Below are positions 11,519 to 21,975 of a stretch of 64,000 nt of DNA, in pieces (position 1 is the stretch's first letter; each line of letters begins with the position of its first letter). The position numbers were made by a program, and so were the translations under genes. Source of the DNA: Acheta domesticus (lineage: Eukaryota > Arthropoda > Insecta > Orthoptera > Gryllidae); the NCBI GenBank assembly GCA_031308135.1, contig JAHLJT010008756.1, forward strand, positions 133,502,949-133,566,948, read 5' to 3'. Under the pieces are notes generated by a model that was given only the letters and a program-made list of their open reading frames with translations, was not told where the DNA came from and did not search any database.

Positions 11519-12076
11519 AACCGGGAGAGATGGCTCAGGGCATCAACTGCTGTCACTGCAGAGCCTCTGACCGGGAGGTCCTGGGGTTTCACTCCCGATG
11601 GTGAAAAGATTTTCGACACTCCCGACAGAGCAAGGTCGAATTCAGCCTCCGTGTGGAGGGAAATTCTAGCGGCCGGCTGCTCTGATCAGTAGTTGCCCGT
11701 GGTCTCCTATCAAAACCGGAGCAGAACCCCAACAAAAGGGCCACGGACCGCGCGCGATCTTTCCTTCCTCTTCCTTTTGCTTTCTTCATCCATTACACAC
11801 ACACACACACACACACTACATTAACATGCACTACACTATCACCCATGCCAGGAGATCGATCATAGGCTTATGGCTCGTCCCGGCGGGGGCGGTGCAACGC
11901 TGGTGGAAGATACGTGGTTGAGAAAAACCCCGCTAGTCGACGGTAGGTCGTCCCCGGATCTCGTCATCTAGCGGGGGCAATGTCATCGCTACCTCCCTTG
12001 ATAAAAAACATGCACTACACAGTGCCTCAGTAGTTGACGCGCCCACAATCTCCAACGATCAGTCAATCAATCAAGA
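11519..12076 (+). repeat. SINE-A copy 5, full length
   Basis: It has the head ACCGGGAGAGATGGCTCAGG, the body blocks GGCCGGCTGCTCTGATC and CGCGCGCGATCTTTCC, a (CA)n tract near 11799-11815, the ATGCACTACACTATCAC block, and a tail ending CAGTCAATCAATCAAG. Box B has decayed to GGTTTCACTCC. It is about 558 bp, one of the complete members that define the family length. Confidence 0.9.
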
Positions 12077-12184
12077 GTCAGTGCACCAGAAAAGTATTTT
12101 TAGAATAGTTTCATTTTGAACAGATTCATCCATTTCGTATTCAAAAACAACGTGAGGATAGATTATCTTCAAAACTTTTATAAA

Positions 12185-12574
12185 ATGTTTTCTCGTGAAA
12201 ATAGATTTTTAAACATATTTTTACTTAACTTGGAAATAAATATTTTCGAGGTGCGTAACATTTTTTATGCACAGTCGAAATTAATGTCCTCTCATTCCCT
12301 TAAAAGATGTAATATTCAAGTTCTTTGGTTTACTGATAACGAATTTAGGTTGTGTGTCATCGCAGCGCTACCAGAACGATTAAACAATGAGGATTTCTAC
12401 GAATATTTTGCTTCATTTTTAATTAAATCTGTTGAACCAACAGGTGCTCTTTTAACGGATAATCCGTTTGAAGAGAATAATGCTCAACGAACGTGCGATT
12501 GTGGAAATCAGCGAATCATGAAATTAAAAATTAATCAGTGGGCTAAATACTTGGATACATTGTTCTTTCCATAA
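12185..12574 (+). CDS. Unrecognised 130-codon ORF (possible decayed gene)
   Basis: From the first in-frame ATG the frame stays open to a TAA at 12572-12574; without a start requirement it is open from about 12104, immediately downstream of SINE-A copy 5. The predicted protein is hydrophobic and aromatic-rich at first, then has a more balanced C-terminal half with acidic residues and a Cys-Asp-Cys pair. Open length is notable for DNA this AT-rich, and composition is not repetitive. I recognise no family. It could be a remnant of a foreign or mobile-element gene, or chance. Confidence 0.15.
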   Translation: MFSRENRFLNIFLLNLEINIFEVRNIFYAQSKLMSSHSLKRCNIQVLWFTDNEFRLCVIAALPERLNNEDFYEYFASFLIKSVEPTGALLTDNPFEENNAQRTCDCGNQRIMKLKINQWAKYLDTLFFP

Positions 12575-14460
12575 ATCTTACTAGGTTAAACTATTGCAAA
12601 TTATTTTCAACGTATTATTTGGTATACATTTTTATATTATTAATAATAATTATTTTTATTAATTTTATTAATTATAATAATAACAATAATAATGAAATTT
12701 CACGTTAACTACTTCAAAGTTATACAAATATGTATGTATATAAATGATGTGCTTCGTGCAATTTATGTAATTCAGAAGGCAAATTTCTCTTTACCACCTT
12801 TTCTATCACCTAAGAAATACTTAGTTTAAATCTCTAAACGGTGTCTATGAAATACTAACTTTAATACGTTTATTTTATGTTATTTCTTCTAAATCATTTG
12901 CTACCTCTTAACGATTGCAATGTAGATTTTATGAAATGTGGCAGTTAATTTACACTTGAATGGCAATCTCAAAGGAATAATTAATAAAATTAAGAATAAA
13001 TTAAATGAACTCTAAGTAATAACAAGGATCTTAATAGCTAACTACAATGGACACATTCACCAGAACGGACTCTTTTCAACATTGCAGACATAATGCATGT
13101 TTTCGCGTCCTTCCAGAACAACCAACTACTTCTAACAGCTCGTTCTTTATCTCGAAAAGCTCGCGAAAACCCATTTTCAATACTTTTCCACTTCTGATTA
13201 ATTTGTTTCCATTTATTTTCACATCATTTTCACGAATACGTTCATTTTAACGCTCTTTCCAAGTACATCCACAGCAATGAGTGTGTAAGTTTGGATTTTA
13301 TGAACACACGAAATCTTTAAATTTGTGAATATAAAGCTATATTTTATGTTTACTTTTATGTTTACGTTAATGTTCATCACTGGTAATGACAGCATTGAAA
13401 AACATAGAAACACGCTTTCCTGTCCATGTTCTGTAAACGTTTACGTTTCATCACAAAGCTTTAGCAAATCAAACGTCAAGAAAACTTAGGCCTACTCGAC
13501 AATTACTCTGACTTATGTTGCCACTTCTAAAGCCCTTTAGCAAACCGTACAGAAAAGATGTAATGCGTCTAATATGATTACTAGAAAAGATTATAAATTA
13601 TGCTATGCTTTGTATTAACAAAACGTTCCCTGTATTATAGATAATCAGGTTAAAAATCAGTAAATAAAAATTAGGAAAGTTTGTTCATTTCACCAGAAAA
13701 TCTTTTCTTTTAAAATGTAATATATCTACGAAAAGTAAGCTTCCACTAATATTGTGTTCTGCTTACATGATGTCTTCTTTCATAATGATTGTCTATAATA
13801 AATGGAACTTTTTGTCAATGCAATTATAACAATCAATAGAAACTTAATAATATGTTATACTTTGTTTTACACACATTATTTTTCAACGACATTGTCATTG
13901 AATTGCACGATATTTTCGTAGCATTTCCAGAGAAGACGATGAATAACATAATCCTGGCGACAGTTTGTTAATATCCCTTACTTGTACTGAGTGTTGAAGA
14001 AGAAAGAAGAAACCAGGTAAATAAAATAGGCACAAATATTGTTAATTTTTCTATTTTTTTCTTTTTGAAACGTTGAGTAATAAAAGTACATACAAACAAT
14101 TTGAGAATAGCAAAAATATATTTATATGTAGTGTAGTTATATTAAAATGTTTAAAAGTATTTATATTAAAATGTATTTATATTTGTAGTTCAAGGTAGGA
14201 AGGCGTGAAATAAACTATTACTACAATTACTACTACCACTACTACAGAAGTGCTCAATGAAACTGCATCACCTAAAGAAAATGGGCACTGTGAATTTTCT
14301 GTATTTTACAGAGTAGAAGTTGGTAATCATGTATTTTATTTGGTTTATATGATGTTTTCGATTCCATTGCCTTCGTAACTCACTCGATTTTTGCAAATCA
14401 AACGGTGTATTTCCAGGATTATATTGCAGATTACAACTGTTAGCGAGGTGATGCGGTTTT
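12575..14460. other. AT-rich intergenic DNA, no gene seen
   Basis: Very AT-rich, with TTATTAATAATAATTA runs near 12640-12690 and short ORFs only. No terminal inverted repeats or family similarity noticed. The sequence near 14100-14190 has local near-duplication (TATTAAAATGT twice within about 30 bp). Confidence 0.6.
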
Positions 14461-14925
14461 TTTTAGCACTGCTGTACTACTAAACACCACTGCTTGGACT
14501 GAGCCTTTGCACCTGCATCTGCGAGGCGTCACCGCTGCGCGGCGGCCGGTGCGTGGGGCGTCGAAGGCAGGTCATGGCCCACTGCGCATGCGCACACGGG
14601 GCCGGCGGGGCGGGGCGGGGCGAGGGTCGGAGGGGGCCACGTCTTCGCCTAATTAATCCACGGCCCAATTACTGTCGGCGGCGCTGATAATGACTTATGC
14701 GGCCGGGCGGGAGCGCGCTGCCGCCGCTAATGGGGAGGTAAACCGAGACGATGTGTGGCCCGAGGTGGCGGGCGCGCCCTAAGAAGCGCCCGGGGCCGCT
14801 GCCCCGCCCTGCGCCTCGCGCCCTTCTGGCCCTTTGCACTCGTGGGGCGTCTGTGACACGCCACCCGTGAATGCTCTCTGCGGTCGGAAGTTTCTGAGCA
14901 CCATGTAAGATACATAGGTGCGTTC
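14461..14925. promoter_or_regulatory. CpG island with an NRF1-type palindrome and homeodomain cores
   Basis: About 450 bp of CpG-rich unique sequence in an AT-rich setting. It contains a perfect TGCGCATGCGCA at 14583-14594, matching the NRF1 (Drosophila Ewg) consensus, and TAATTAATCC, CCAATTACTG and GATAATGACTTATG cores within 14650-14700. No repeat family overlaps it. It may be a CpG-island promoter or enhancer; no splice-consistent exon was found. ORFs on the minus strand are composition-driven. Confidence 0.4.
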
Positions 14926-14937
14926 ACTCCCAGTCTA

Positions 14938-15292
14938 ATAACTTGGGGCGGATTGGGATGGTATAAAGGTCAGCGTATCGGATTGTGGTACCCAAGATTG
15001 CGGGTTCAACCCGATCGAAGCCGTGGATTTTTAAGGGCGAAAAAGTCCTTCCTTCGGAGGGGAAGTAAAGACGGCTGTCCCATGTTAGTAGATTTACTTG
15101 CATGTGAAATATCCTCAAGCCTAAATGACGCCTCTGAGCTAAATTCAAATCGCCTGTTTCGTCGCCCGGGATAATAGGCTCCGCTAGGTGGTGAAAGGAG
15201 CGTAGCGAAATTTGCGTGGTCAGACGGAAGTGCAGGCCTGATGGCCTGAGTCTCGCCACGTAAAATAAGGCACTAACTAACTAACTAAGCTT
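14938..15292 (+). repeat. SINE-C, full length with ACTA tail
   Basis: The head has a box A-like GGTCAGCGTATCGG segment and a box B-like GGTTCAACCCG at 15003-15013, so it is tRNA-derived. The body includes GGGCGAAAAAGTCCTTCC, CTCCGCTAGGTGG, then TGCGTGGTCAGACGGAAG and CAGGCCTGATGGCCTGAG. The 3' end is GCCACGTAAAATAAGGC followed by ACTAACTAACTAA. A minus-strand fragment of the same 3' end lies at 60736-60800. Length is about 350 bp. Confidence 0.85.
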
Positions 15293-16440
15293 ATGTGAGG
15301 CTAGTTCTCACAGTTCTCGCATATAAGCGCTTCGATCTTTGGGTCTCATTTGGCAAGGTCATTGGTCGTGATCCATTCCACAGCTCTGTGGCCAGCTGAT
15401 TTGTCGTTTCGCCGAGGAATTCGTAAATTCTAGAGTTCACAGTTACGAAAATGGGTAAGAAATGTTTAGTAAAACTGTGTAATAGCCACAATTCAAGATG
15501 TCATCTTAAGATGTATTTCTTACACCGTGACCCAAACTGATCGTGCGCACCGTACGGACAAGCGAGGAACTAGCCTCAAACTGGCTTTAGAAAATTTGCT
15601 CCAAAGGTGACTAGTTGACACACCTATATATCTTACACCGTGTTTCTGAGCAATGTGAGGTCCTACAACTGGTAAGGCATGTCTAGGATGACAATGGAAA
15701 AAGGTTGCACACTCGGCATTCCTCCTTTCCAGCTCGTTTTCACATTATTGCGTCAACACTGTTTAAAAATAGAAGAGTAGCCAGGATATATTTAACAATG
15801 AAAACTTCATTTTACATACCAACAAAATACGTATTCATCTGTGGCATGTTCTACGAGTTAATTAGGGATTTTGGTGTGGCATCTGACTAATATCAGCTGA
15901 TTTGGTGTGGCTGGGTAATATCAGCAAGGAGATTTTGTGAATTACATAGTTCATTATTATCCGACAGACTTCCTCTGGTAGACGTATTTCTTCTAACATG
16001 AATGAACGTATTACATAGGCACTTATGGTAAGAAAGACTACAATTTAAAAAATAATTTATTTCATCAATTGGAACCAGAATATCACCATCCTCAGAAAAC
16101 GGTCGTTTAATACTTAAGGCTTTTACAGTAACATTTCTATTTGCAGCTCTGGTTACATGCAATCATATAATAAATATATTGATTTAAGTAATGAAAGCTC
16201 TGAAGATGTATTTCAATTATTTTCCATTAGGCATGCATGTCAAGTACATCCTAATAAACATACAAGCCGTATAGATTACCCCTTAAATCACTTTAAATTT
16301 CTATGCAACACTGATTATAATTGTATATTTATAGCAGGTAGACCAGGAAATTTTGGAAAAATATTATTATGGAATTTTTAATAACTAATTTTTAAAGAAT
16401 TTGACAGTCAGAGACGAAGAGTATTATGATTATGACATTA
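15293..16440. other. AT-rich intergenic DNA with two unrecognised ORFs
   Basis: Two back-to-back open frames abut near 16160: minus 15893-16162 (89 codons, non-ATG start) and plus 16157-16381 (74 codons). Both have balanced composition but match nothing I recognise. TCTTACACCGTG repeats at 15518 and 15633. No RNA gene. Confidence 0.4.
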
Positions 16441-16621
16441 TAATACAAAAAACCTACGCGGCTCTTGACCTGCCACGCTGACGGCTCAAGGGTCAGACGG
16501 AAAGAAATTAAGACCTCAACGGTCGCTTATGCCAGAGCCTTTTCCCTTTCTGGATGCTAGCAACCAAAAACAATTTGATCTTCGCATCGTCAAATCTATT
16601 GAATGAATGCCATTATGATGA

Positions 16622-16729
16622 AGCTACTTGGCTGTCCGGGACAACATGCCTGGGGAAGGTCCCAGAATGGGGGGTGAAATGTTGGCACTTGTGCCTAGGA
16701 CGCGGCGTGTCTCGGACAGCCAAGTAGCT
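16622..16729. other. Inverted repeat with 17-bp perfect arms
   Basis: AGCTACTTGGCTGTCCG at 16622-16638 is exactly complemented by CGGACAGCCAAGTAGCT at 16713-16729, with a 74-bp loop that contains further weak complementarity. It may be a small foldback element or a transposon end pair. No coding content. Confidence 0.75.
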
Positions 16730-16754
16730 AGAGTCTCCGGCCACGAATGCTTAC

Positions 16755-16985
16755 GCCAGTATTGTCAAGGTCGATGCCTCGAGCGGGAGTCCGTGGCACG
16801 AGTGCCACGACGCAATCGCCCTTCCACGTAGTTCATCACTCCGCCACCGGAGATCCATCTCTATTGTAAAACGGCGGGGTTACTACTAATAGTTCCCTTT
16901 CCCGACGCTAGTTGCGCAGAGAAGCTCGTAGCATGCTTGTGCCACGACGCCTGCCACTGCCGCCAATAAAAGACTGGATGAGGCT
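16755..16985 (-). repeat. Dispersed repeat family G, copy 2 (inverted)
   Basis: The reverse complement matches 1936-2140 over about 200 bp and includes the shared 18-bp palindrome CGTGGCACGAGTGCCACG at 16792-16809. The two copies differ by scattered substitutions and small indels, so both are old. No ORF. Confidence 0.65.
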
Positions 16986-18754
16986 TACGCTCTCATGATG
17001 AAGTGCGTTAGCATATGAACGGATTAATTTCAAACCCAACAACCTTTAGTTTTCCTGTACTACACAGGTATTTCAATTTTTCTTCGATTTAGAATTATTA
17101 CATTTAAGGATAAATTGAGTCACTTGAGCTCACTTTTCCTTTTACAATTTCACAGTACACCATGTTCAGATTGTATAATTGGCATTTAAAAACTGATATG
17201 GCTGACTTTTCTAATGAACTCTCTCAGTTTTTATTCATGATAGTCCTAAACACTTAATTATTTTTTGATGTTACATTAATAAATTATTTTAAAACAAACT
17301 TACAAAATCGTTTTATTGTGTTTCTTCCTATTTCTTGGATTATTACACTTTTACATTGGTATTCTCAACGTATCTTTGAGACTGGACCATATTGAATCCA
17401 ATGTCAGTGTATAAATGACAAATATTCAATTAAATCAAATCTTTGGATTTTACCTAACAATATGGAAGTTGTAGATAATGAAAAGAAAATATTTCGAGTT
17501 TTCGTTTTCGATATCACTCCGATCGCTCCTATTTTATTCGTTCTGATCAATAAGGCCACTTCCAGATATTTCACGAGATTTAAAATGTTTATATTAGCAA
17601 ATTTTTATTCAGAGTAATTGTATGCTTCCAAGAAGCTATAATTTTTCTCTAATTGGTATTTTAGAATTTTTCAGTTTTGAAGATTCAATTTCTATACATC
17701 ACTGAATTGGTAAACAATTTCGACTTTTAATACCAAAAATAAAAAGGTTTTGCAAAAGAAAATATTTGAATTAAATGTAGGTATGGCTCATTCTCAAGTT
17801 TGTCATTGTCAAAAATCATTCATTTTAAAATGTGGAAACTAATTTACCTTATTACAAATCGCTGGCACCTAGCTTAAATGTTATTATACTTATTTGAAAC
17901 ACGCTGGAAAATTATATTACAATTGAACAGGCAGGAAATCTTTAAATATTTAAAAATTGAAACGGACCAGCATCTTCCTTTCGCTAAATTCGTCGTATTA
18001 GCAACACAAGCGAAACGATATCAGAAGGGTAAACCAACAGATAATTCTAGGAATTTACCGATACCAACACAGTATTTTTCAATTATTCAGAACAACTTTC
18101 ATTTCGATGACGTCTTAGAATTAATAATGTCAAAAACATTAAATTTTAAAACATCACGTTATTATTTATTAATAAAATAAGAATGTGGTAGGCAGTTGGG
18201 TTTGAAGGGACGGTGTTATCGGTCGTGCTCTAACACGTTACGATACCACAGTACTACATGCGATTAACACGATCAAAACTAACAACACACGCTACCTCGT
18301 AACACTATCCGATCATACAACTCATTTTATCTCAATTAACAGCTCTCTTGACACTTGAAATGACGTTCAGCTGATTAATTACAACATTTGAATCATGTGT
18401 ATCATTTGTTCCGTAATTTAAAATGACAACATTGTGGAACGCCGAAACTTCTGATTTGTCGTTCCTTGGGTTAGGGCACTGCAGTTATCCCGTGACCACA
18501 CACAGTCACTCATATTCTAATTTTATGTGTAGTGATGTGTGATAGTGCAATTAGTGGACATAGTAATGAGTTCTATTTATTTTCAGAATGTGCAAAAATC
18601 CTCTGGTTGCAAAAAACTTTAGGACTACTGGCTGAGTTATTTCAGGGATTATCCTATTTAATTTTAACTGTTATAACTTCGACAAATCAAATCAGGAAGG
18701 TCTGTGGTTTGAGAATCGACGGCGGAGAATTTTCAGTAATAGGTAAATATCTAC
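16986..18754. other. AT-rich intergenic DNA with unrecognised ORFs
   Basis: No gene recognised. A 100-codon ATG-started ORF at 17878-18180 is lysine/leucine/isoleucine-rich with no repeats, and a shorter one lies at 17461-17616. Their adjacency could indicate a decayed gene, but AT-rich DNA of this length yields such ORFs by chance. Nothing resembling an exon with splice sites was found. Confidence 0.35.
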
Positions 18755-19198
18755 GTGGAATCTAGCCACTGCCTCAAGACGAATTCTGGCGACCGGCTGC
18801 TCTGAACGGCAGTATTACGTAGTTTCTTCAATCAATGCACGGCGAATGAGAGAGCGGTAACCTAACAAACGGACCACAGACCGCGCGCGATCTTTCTGCC
18901 CTCTTCTTTGTCCTATCCTCACCCCTTACACACACACAACTTCAAGCACAAAACTACCACATACGACAGGAGCCTAGTAAGGAGAGTATAATTTGTCTGT
19001 TGAGACGGTACCCCGCTGACGGAGGTACCTAGAAAGGGAAATCTCCACCAGTTAACTCGTAGGTCGAAGCTGAATATCACGTTCTAAGGGGGTAGGAACA
19101 CCGCTACCTTCCGGGATAAAACATGCAATACAGGCAGAGGACTAATTACCATTGCAATTGTCGTCCCCGGAAACGAAATACCGATATATCAATCAATG
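18755..19198 (+). repeat. SINE-A copy 6, head missing
   Basis: It begins at the family segment CTAGCCACTGCCTCAAG, then GCGACCGGCTGCTCTGA and CGCGCGCGATCTTTC, a short CA run, the GAGACGGTACCCCGCTG variant and a tail ending ATCAATCAATGAA. It is more diverged than its neighbours. Copy 7 follows 75 bp downstream in the same orientation. Confidence 0.8.
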
Positions 19199-19273
19199 AA
19201 TGTCTTAGAATTTAATATGTTCATAATGGAGTTGAAAATTTAAATGGGCACGTAGTTGTCTGTTCTATATTTT

Positions 19274-19909
19274 ACCGGGAGAGGTACCTCAGGGTATCAA
19301 CTGATGTCACTGCAGTGCCTCTGTCAGGGAGGTCCTGGGTTTGTGTCCCGACGGTGGCAGGATTTCCAACATTAGCCAGATATCTAGGTCGAGTTCTGTC
19401 GCTGTCTCGAGGAGAATTTCTGCGGTCGACTGCTCTGATCGGTAGTTTTCCGTGCTTTCTACGATCAACACCAGGCGAATGCCGGAGCAGTACCCTAAGA
19501 AACGGGTCACGGACAAGTCGCGATCTATCACTCTTATTCTATGTTCTATCCTACCCCTTACTCACACACACACACACACACACACTTACATGCACAGCAC
19601 AACTACTTTTGCCGAGAGACAGGACGGGAGCTTAAGAGTTCGTCCCGGCTGGGGCGGTGCCCCGCTGGTGAATGACACCTGGTGGGGGAAATCCCGCTAG
19701 CCGATGGATCTCGCCATCCAGCGGGGAAAGATCACTCGTCTAGACACGTCAGGAGATTAGTAGAGAGCGTATAACGCGAACCCGGTTGATACCAATCTCC
19801 CCTGGCGGAAATATCTGCACTACACTTACAAAACCATGCACTACACTTACGGGACTAATGACCTTAGCAGTTGACGCGCCCGGAATCACACCCATAATCA
19901 ATCTATTCT
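19274..19909 (+). repeat. SINE-A copy 7, full length with insertion
   Basis: It starts ACCGGGAGAGGTACCTCAGG and runs to a CATAATCAATC tail. The (CA)n tract is at 19562-19586. Near 19735-19830 the 3' part contains extra sequence and a repeated TGCACTACACTTAC, making this copy longer (about 636 bp) than copy 5. Box B is mutated (GGTTTGTGTCC). Confidence 0.85.
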
Positions 19910-19914
19910 ATTTA

Positions 19915-20240
19915 TTTTCACGCCGAGCAAAAAAAAAGTTCTGTTCGCAAAGCCAACTATGACAAAACGCCCCACTCCCGCCCCGCCCTCGCCCCGAATT
20001 CGGCAGTAACTCAGCGAGCGGCTCACACGCGCCCGCCCCCGCACGCGCATGCGCAGAGCGCGCGACGCAGCGCAGTTTATGGGACGCGGAAGCCCCGTGG
20101 CGAGGGACCGCCGCCTGCCAGTCTTCCGCCCAATTGATGGCGCCGCGGAGCGCCAAACACCGCAGTGGCGCCACCAGGCGCACACGCCCATTTCACTGGC
20201 GCCTCGACAGATTTATCAATCAGCAATACAAACGTGAAAC
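19915..20240. promoter_or_regulatory. CpG island with an NRF1-type palindrome
   Basis: A compact CpG-rich, non-repetitive block between two SINE-A copies. CGCGCATGCGCA at 20044-20055 matches the NRF1/Ewg consensus, followed by CAGTTTATGGGAC (AbdB-type TTTATGG), GGCGCC words and ACTGGCGCC. It could be a promoter or enhancer. Overlapping ORFs on both strands fit composition rather than a protein. Confidence 0.4.
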
Positions 20241-20262
20241 AAATAGTAGTACATTAGGAAAT

Positions 20263-20746
20263 TTCGAGTCCCGACGGCGGCAGGAGTTTCGACACTAGCT
20301 AGTCAGCTAGGTCGAATTCAGTCGCTGTCTGGAGGAGAATTCTAGCGATCGGCGGTAGTTTTCCGTGGTTTCTCCGAATAACACCAGGCGAATGCCGGAG
20401 CAGTATCCTAACAAACGGGCCACGGACCGCGCGCGATCTTTCCTTCATCTTCCTTGTCCTATTCTCTCCTCTTACACACACACATACACTACACACATGC
20501 ACTACACACTACACACATGCCGGGAGACCGGTCGGGCGCTTACAGCTTTTCCCGGCTGGGCCGGTGCCTCGCTGGTGGGAGATACCTGGTTGTGGGAAAA
20601 CCCCGCTAGTCGACGGTAGTTCGGCGCCAGTTCATCCAGCAGGACAAAAGATCATCGCCACCTCCCGAGAAGAAAAACACGCACGTCAGTTACGGGACTA
20701 ATGACCTAAGTAGTTGACGCGCCCGGAAAAACGAATCAATCAATCA
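20263..20746 (+). repeat. SINE-A copy 8, 5' truncated at box B
   Basis: It begins at CGAGTCCCGACGGCGGCAGG, just inside box B. The rest of the family body is intact with little decay (CGGGCCACGGACCGCGCGCG, GGTGGGAGATACCTGG, GTAGTTGACGCGCCCGG) and ends in GAATCAATCAATCA. It is among the least diverged copies here. Confidence 0.85.
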
Positions 20747-20748
20747 TT

Positions 20749-20960
20749 AGGAAACGATGATATAGTGATGGGTATTAATACACGAGGGTAATATTACGAT
20801 ACGAGCGAGGAACGCGCAAGAACTCGCGAGTACGAGGAACGCGAGAGAGCTTTTTCTACGACTTTTATAAGTTAAACGTTTACGTTGAATCGTTTCGTAG
20901 AAGTTGACATGAAAGATTCAGCCAACGCCACCTATCGGAAAGAAATAAGTACCTTAAGAC
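20749..20960 (+). repeat. Dispersed family B, copy 1 (3' truncated)
   Basis: It shares the family B start, CATTAGGAAACGATGAT then TATTAATACACGAG and ATTACGATACGAGCGAGG, with copies at 41087, 42172 and 62697. It also has the downstream TTATAAGTTAAACG, GAATCGTTTCGT and GATTCAGCCAA blocks. It is directly adjacent to the SINE-A tail. Family class unknown. Confidence 0.75.
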
Positions 20961-21084
20961 ACCTCACTGCAGTAGAGCTTGGGGAATGATAAATCAAGGC
21001 CGTTAGGCCGAATTTGATATCTAATCGAATGTTGTAATGTTACGATTCAAACGTCCTACGATACTTTATCTTCTTTGTACCTAA

Positions 21085-21461
21085 GAAATATCGCCATCAC
21101 CTCCCGCTGTAAAACATGAACTAAACTTACGGTACTAATGGGCTTGACGTACCCTGAATCACTAATCAATTTTTCTTCCTGGGGCTTTTTCCAGCTTCCG
21201 AGGCTGTCGTTTTTAACTACAACGGCCGTTACCATTATGTCCCTCGTGGAGACCTTTTTACACTAGACACACTTTCGAGCTCCTCGGACAGTGGTCTGCA
21301 GACTCACAAGGCCTTCCGTGGCAACACACATACATGAAAGACAAACGACTACGCCCACGGCGGGACTCGAACCCGCGACTCTTGAGACCCAGGCGCTTAG
21401 CTGGCAGATGATCTAGCTACCTCGGCCATTCAGGTGGGCCGGAACCACTAATCAATGAATT
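21085..21461 (+). repeat. SINE-A tail interrupted by SINE-B
   Basis: The SINE-A 3' end (ATCGCCATCACCTCCCGCTG, GGTACTAATGGGC, then CCTGAATCACTAATCAAT) stops at 21170 and resumes at 21442 with GAACCACTAATCAATGAA. The 15-bp flanks GAATCACTAATCAAT and GAACCACTAATCAAT, one mismatch apart, are the target-site duplication of the inserted SINE-B at 21171-21441. Confidence 0.8.
21171..21441 (-). repeat. SINE-B, Leu/Ser-tRNA-like SINE inserted in SINE-A
   Basis: On the minus strand the element opens with an 87-nt type II tRNA-like head. GCCCAC at the start pairs with GTGGGC at the end (acceptor stem), TGGCCGAGG is box A, and GCGGGTTCGAGTCCCGC is a perfect T-arm and box B (plus positions about 21360-21376). 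A 180-bp body follows and ends CCCCAGGAAGAAAA. The variable region and anticodon arm do not form a convincing functional tRNA. The 15-bp target duplication shows retroposition. It is the only copy seen in the window. Confidence 0.85.
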
Positions 21462-21489
21462 GTAGAAATTCCAATTACCACAAATTTCG

Positions 21490-21975
21490 TTTGACTCAGA
21501 AGTCCTAGGTTTCGAGTTCCGATAGTGGCAGGATTTTCAACACTAATTACATAGCTAGATCGAGTTTCAGCCACTGTCTGGAGGGAAATTCTAGCGGCCG
21601 GCTGCTTTGATCGGAAGTTTTACGTGGAATCCCTTATCAATGCCAGGCGAATGCCTGAGATGTTCCCTAACAAAAGGTCCCCGGATCGCGCGTAATCTTC
21701 CCTTCCTCTTCCTTGTCCTGTCCTCTCCCCTTACTTACACTTTTATACTTACATGTCAGACATGTCGGGAGACCAGCCGGGAGCTTAGAGCTTGCTCAAG
21801 TTAGGGCGGTTCTCCGCTGGTGGGAGATACCTGGACGAGGAAAACCCGCAAGCCGACGTGTGAGTCGGCACCGGATCTCTCCAAATAGCGGGGAAGAACG
21901 CCGCCACCTCCCGTGATAAAAATAGTGTACCACACTTACGGGAATAATGATCATAGCACGGAAAACCAATTCATT
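21490..21975 (+). repeat. SINE-A copy 9
   Basis: It starts at about TCAGAAGTCCTAGGTTTCG (partial head, box B GGTTTCGAGTTCC) and continues through the GGCCGGCTGCTTTGATCGG, CGCGCGTAATC, CTTACATGTCAGACATG and GTGGGAGATACCTGG blocks to CCAATTCATT near 21975. The tail has lost its clear TCAA array. Confidence 0.8.

Noticed and set aside
21355..21441. Functional Leu/Ser tRNA gene on the minus strand
   Set aside because: The acceptor stem and T-arm are good, but the anticodon and variable arms do not fold convincingly and the element continues as a SINE body with a target duplication.
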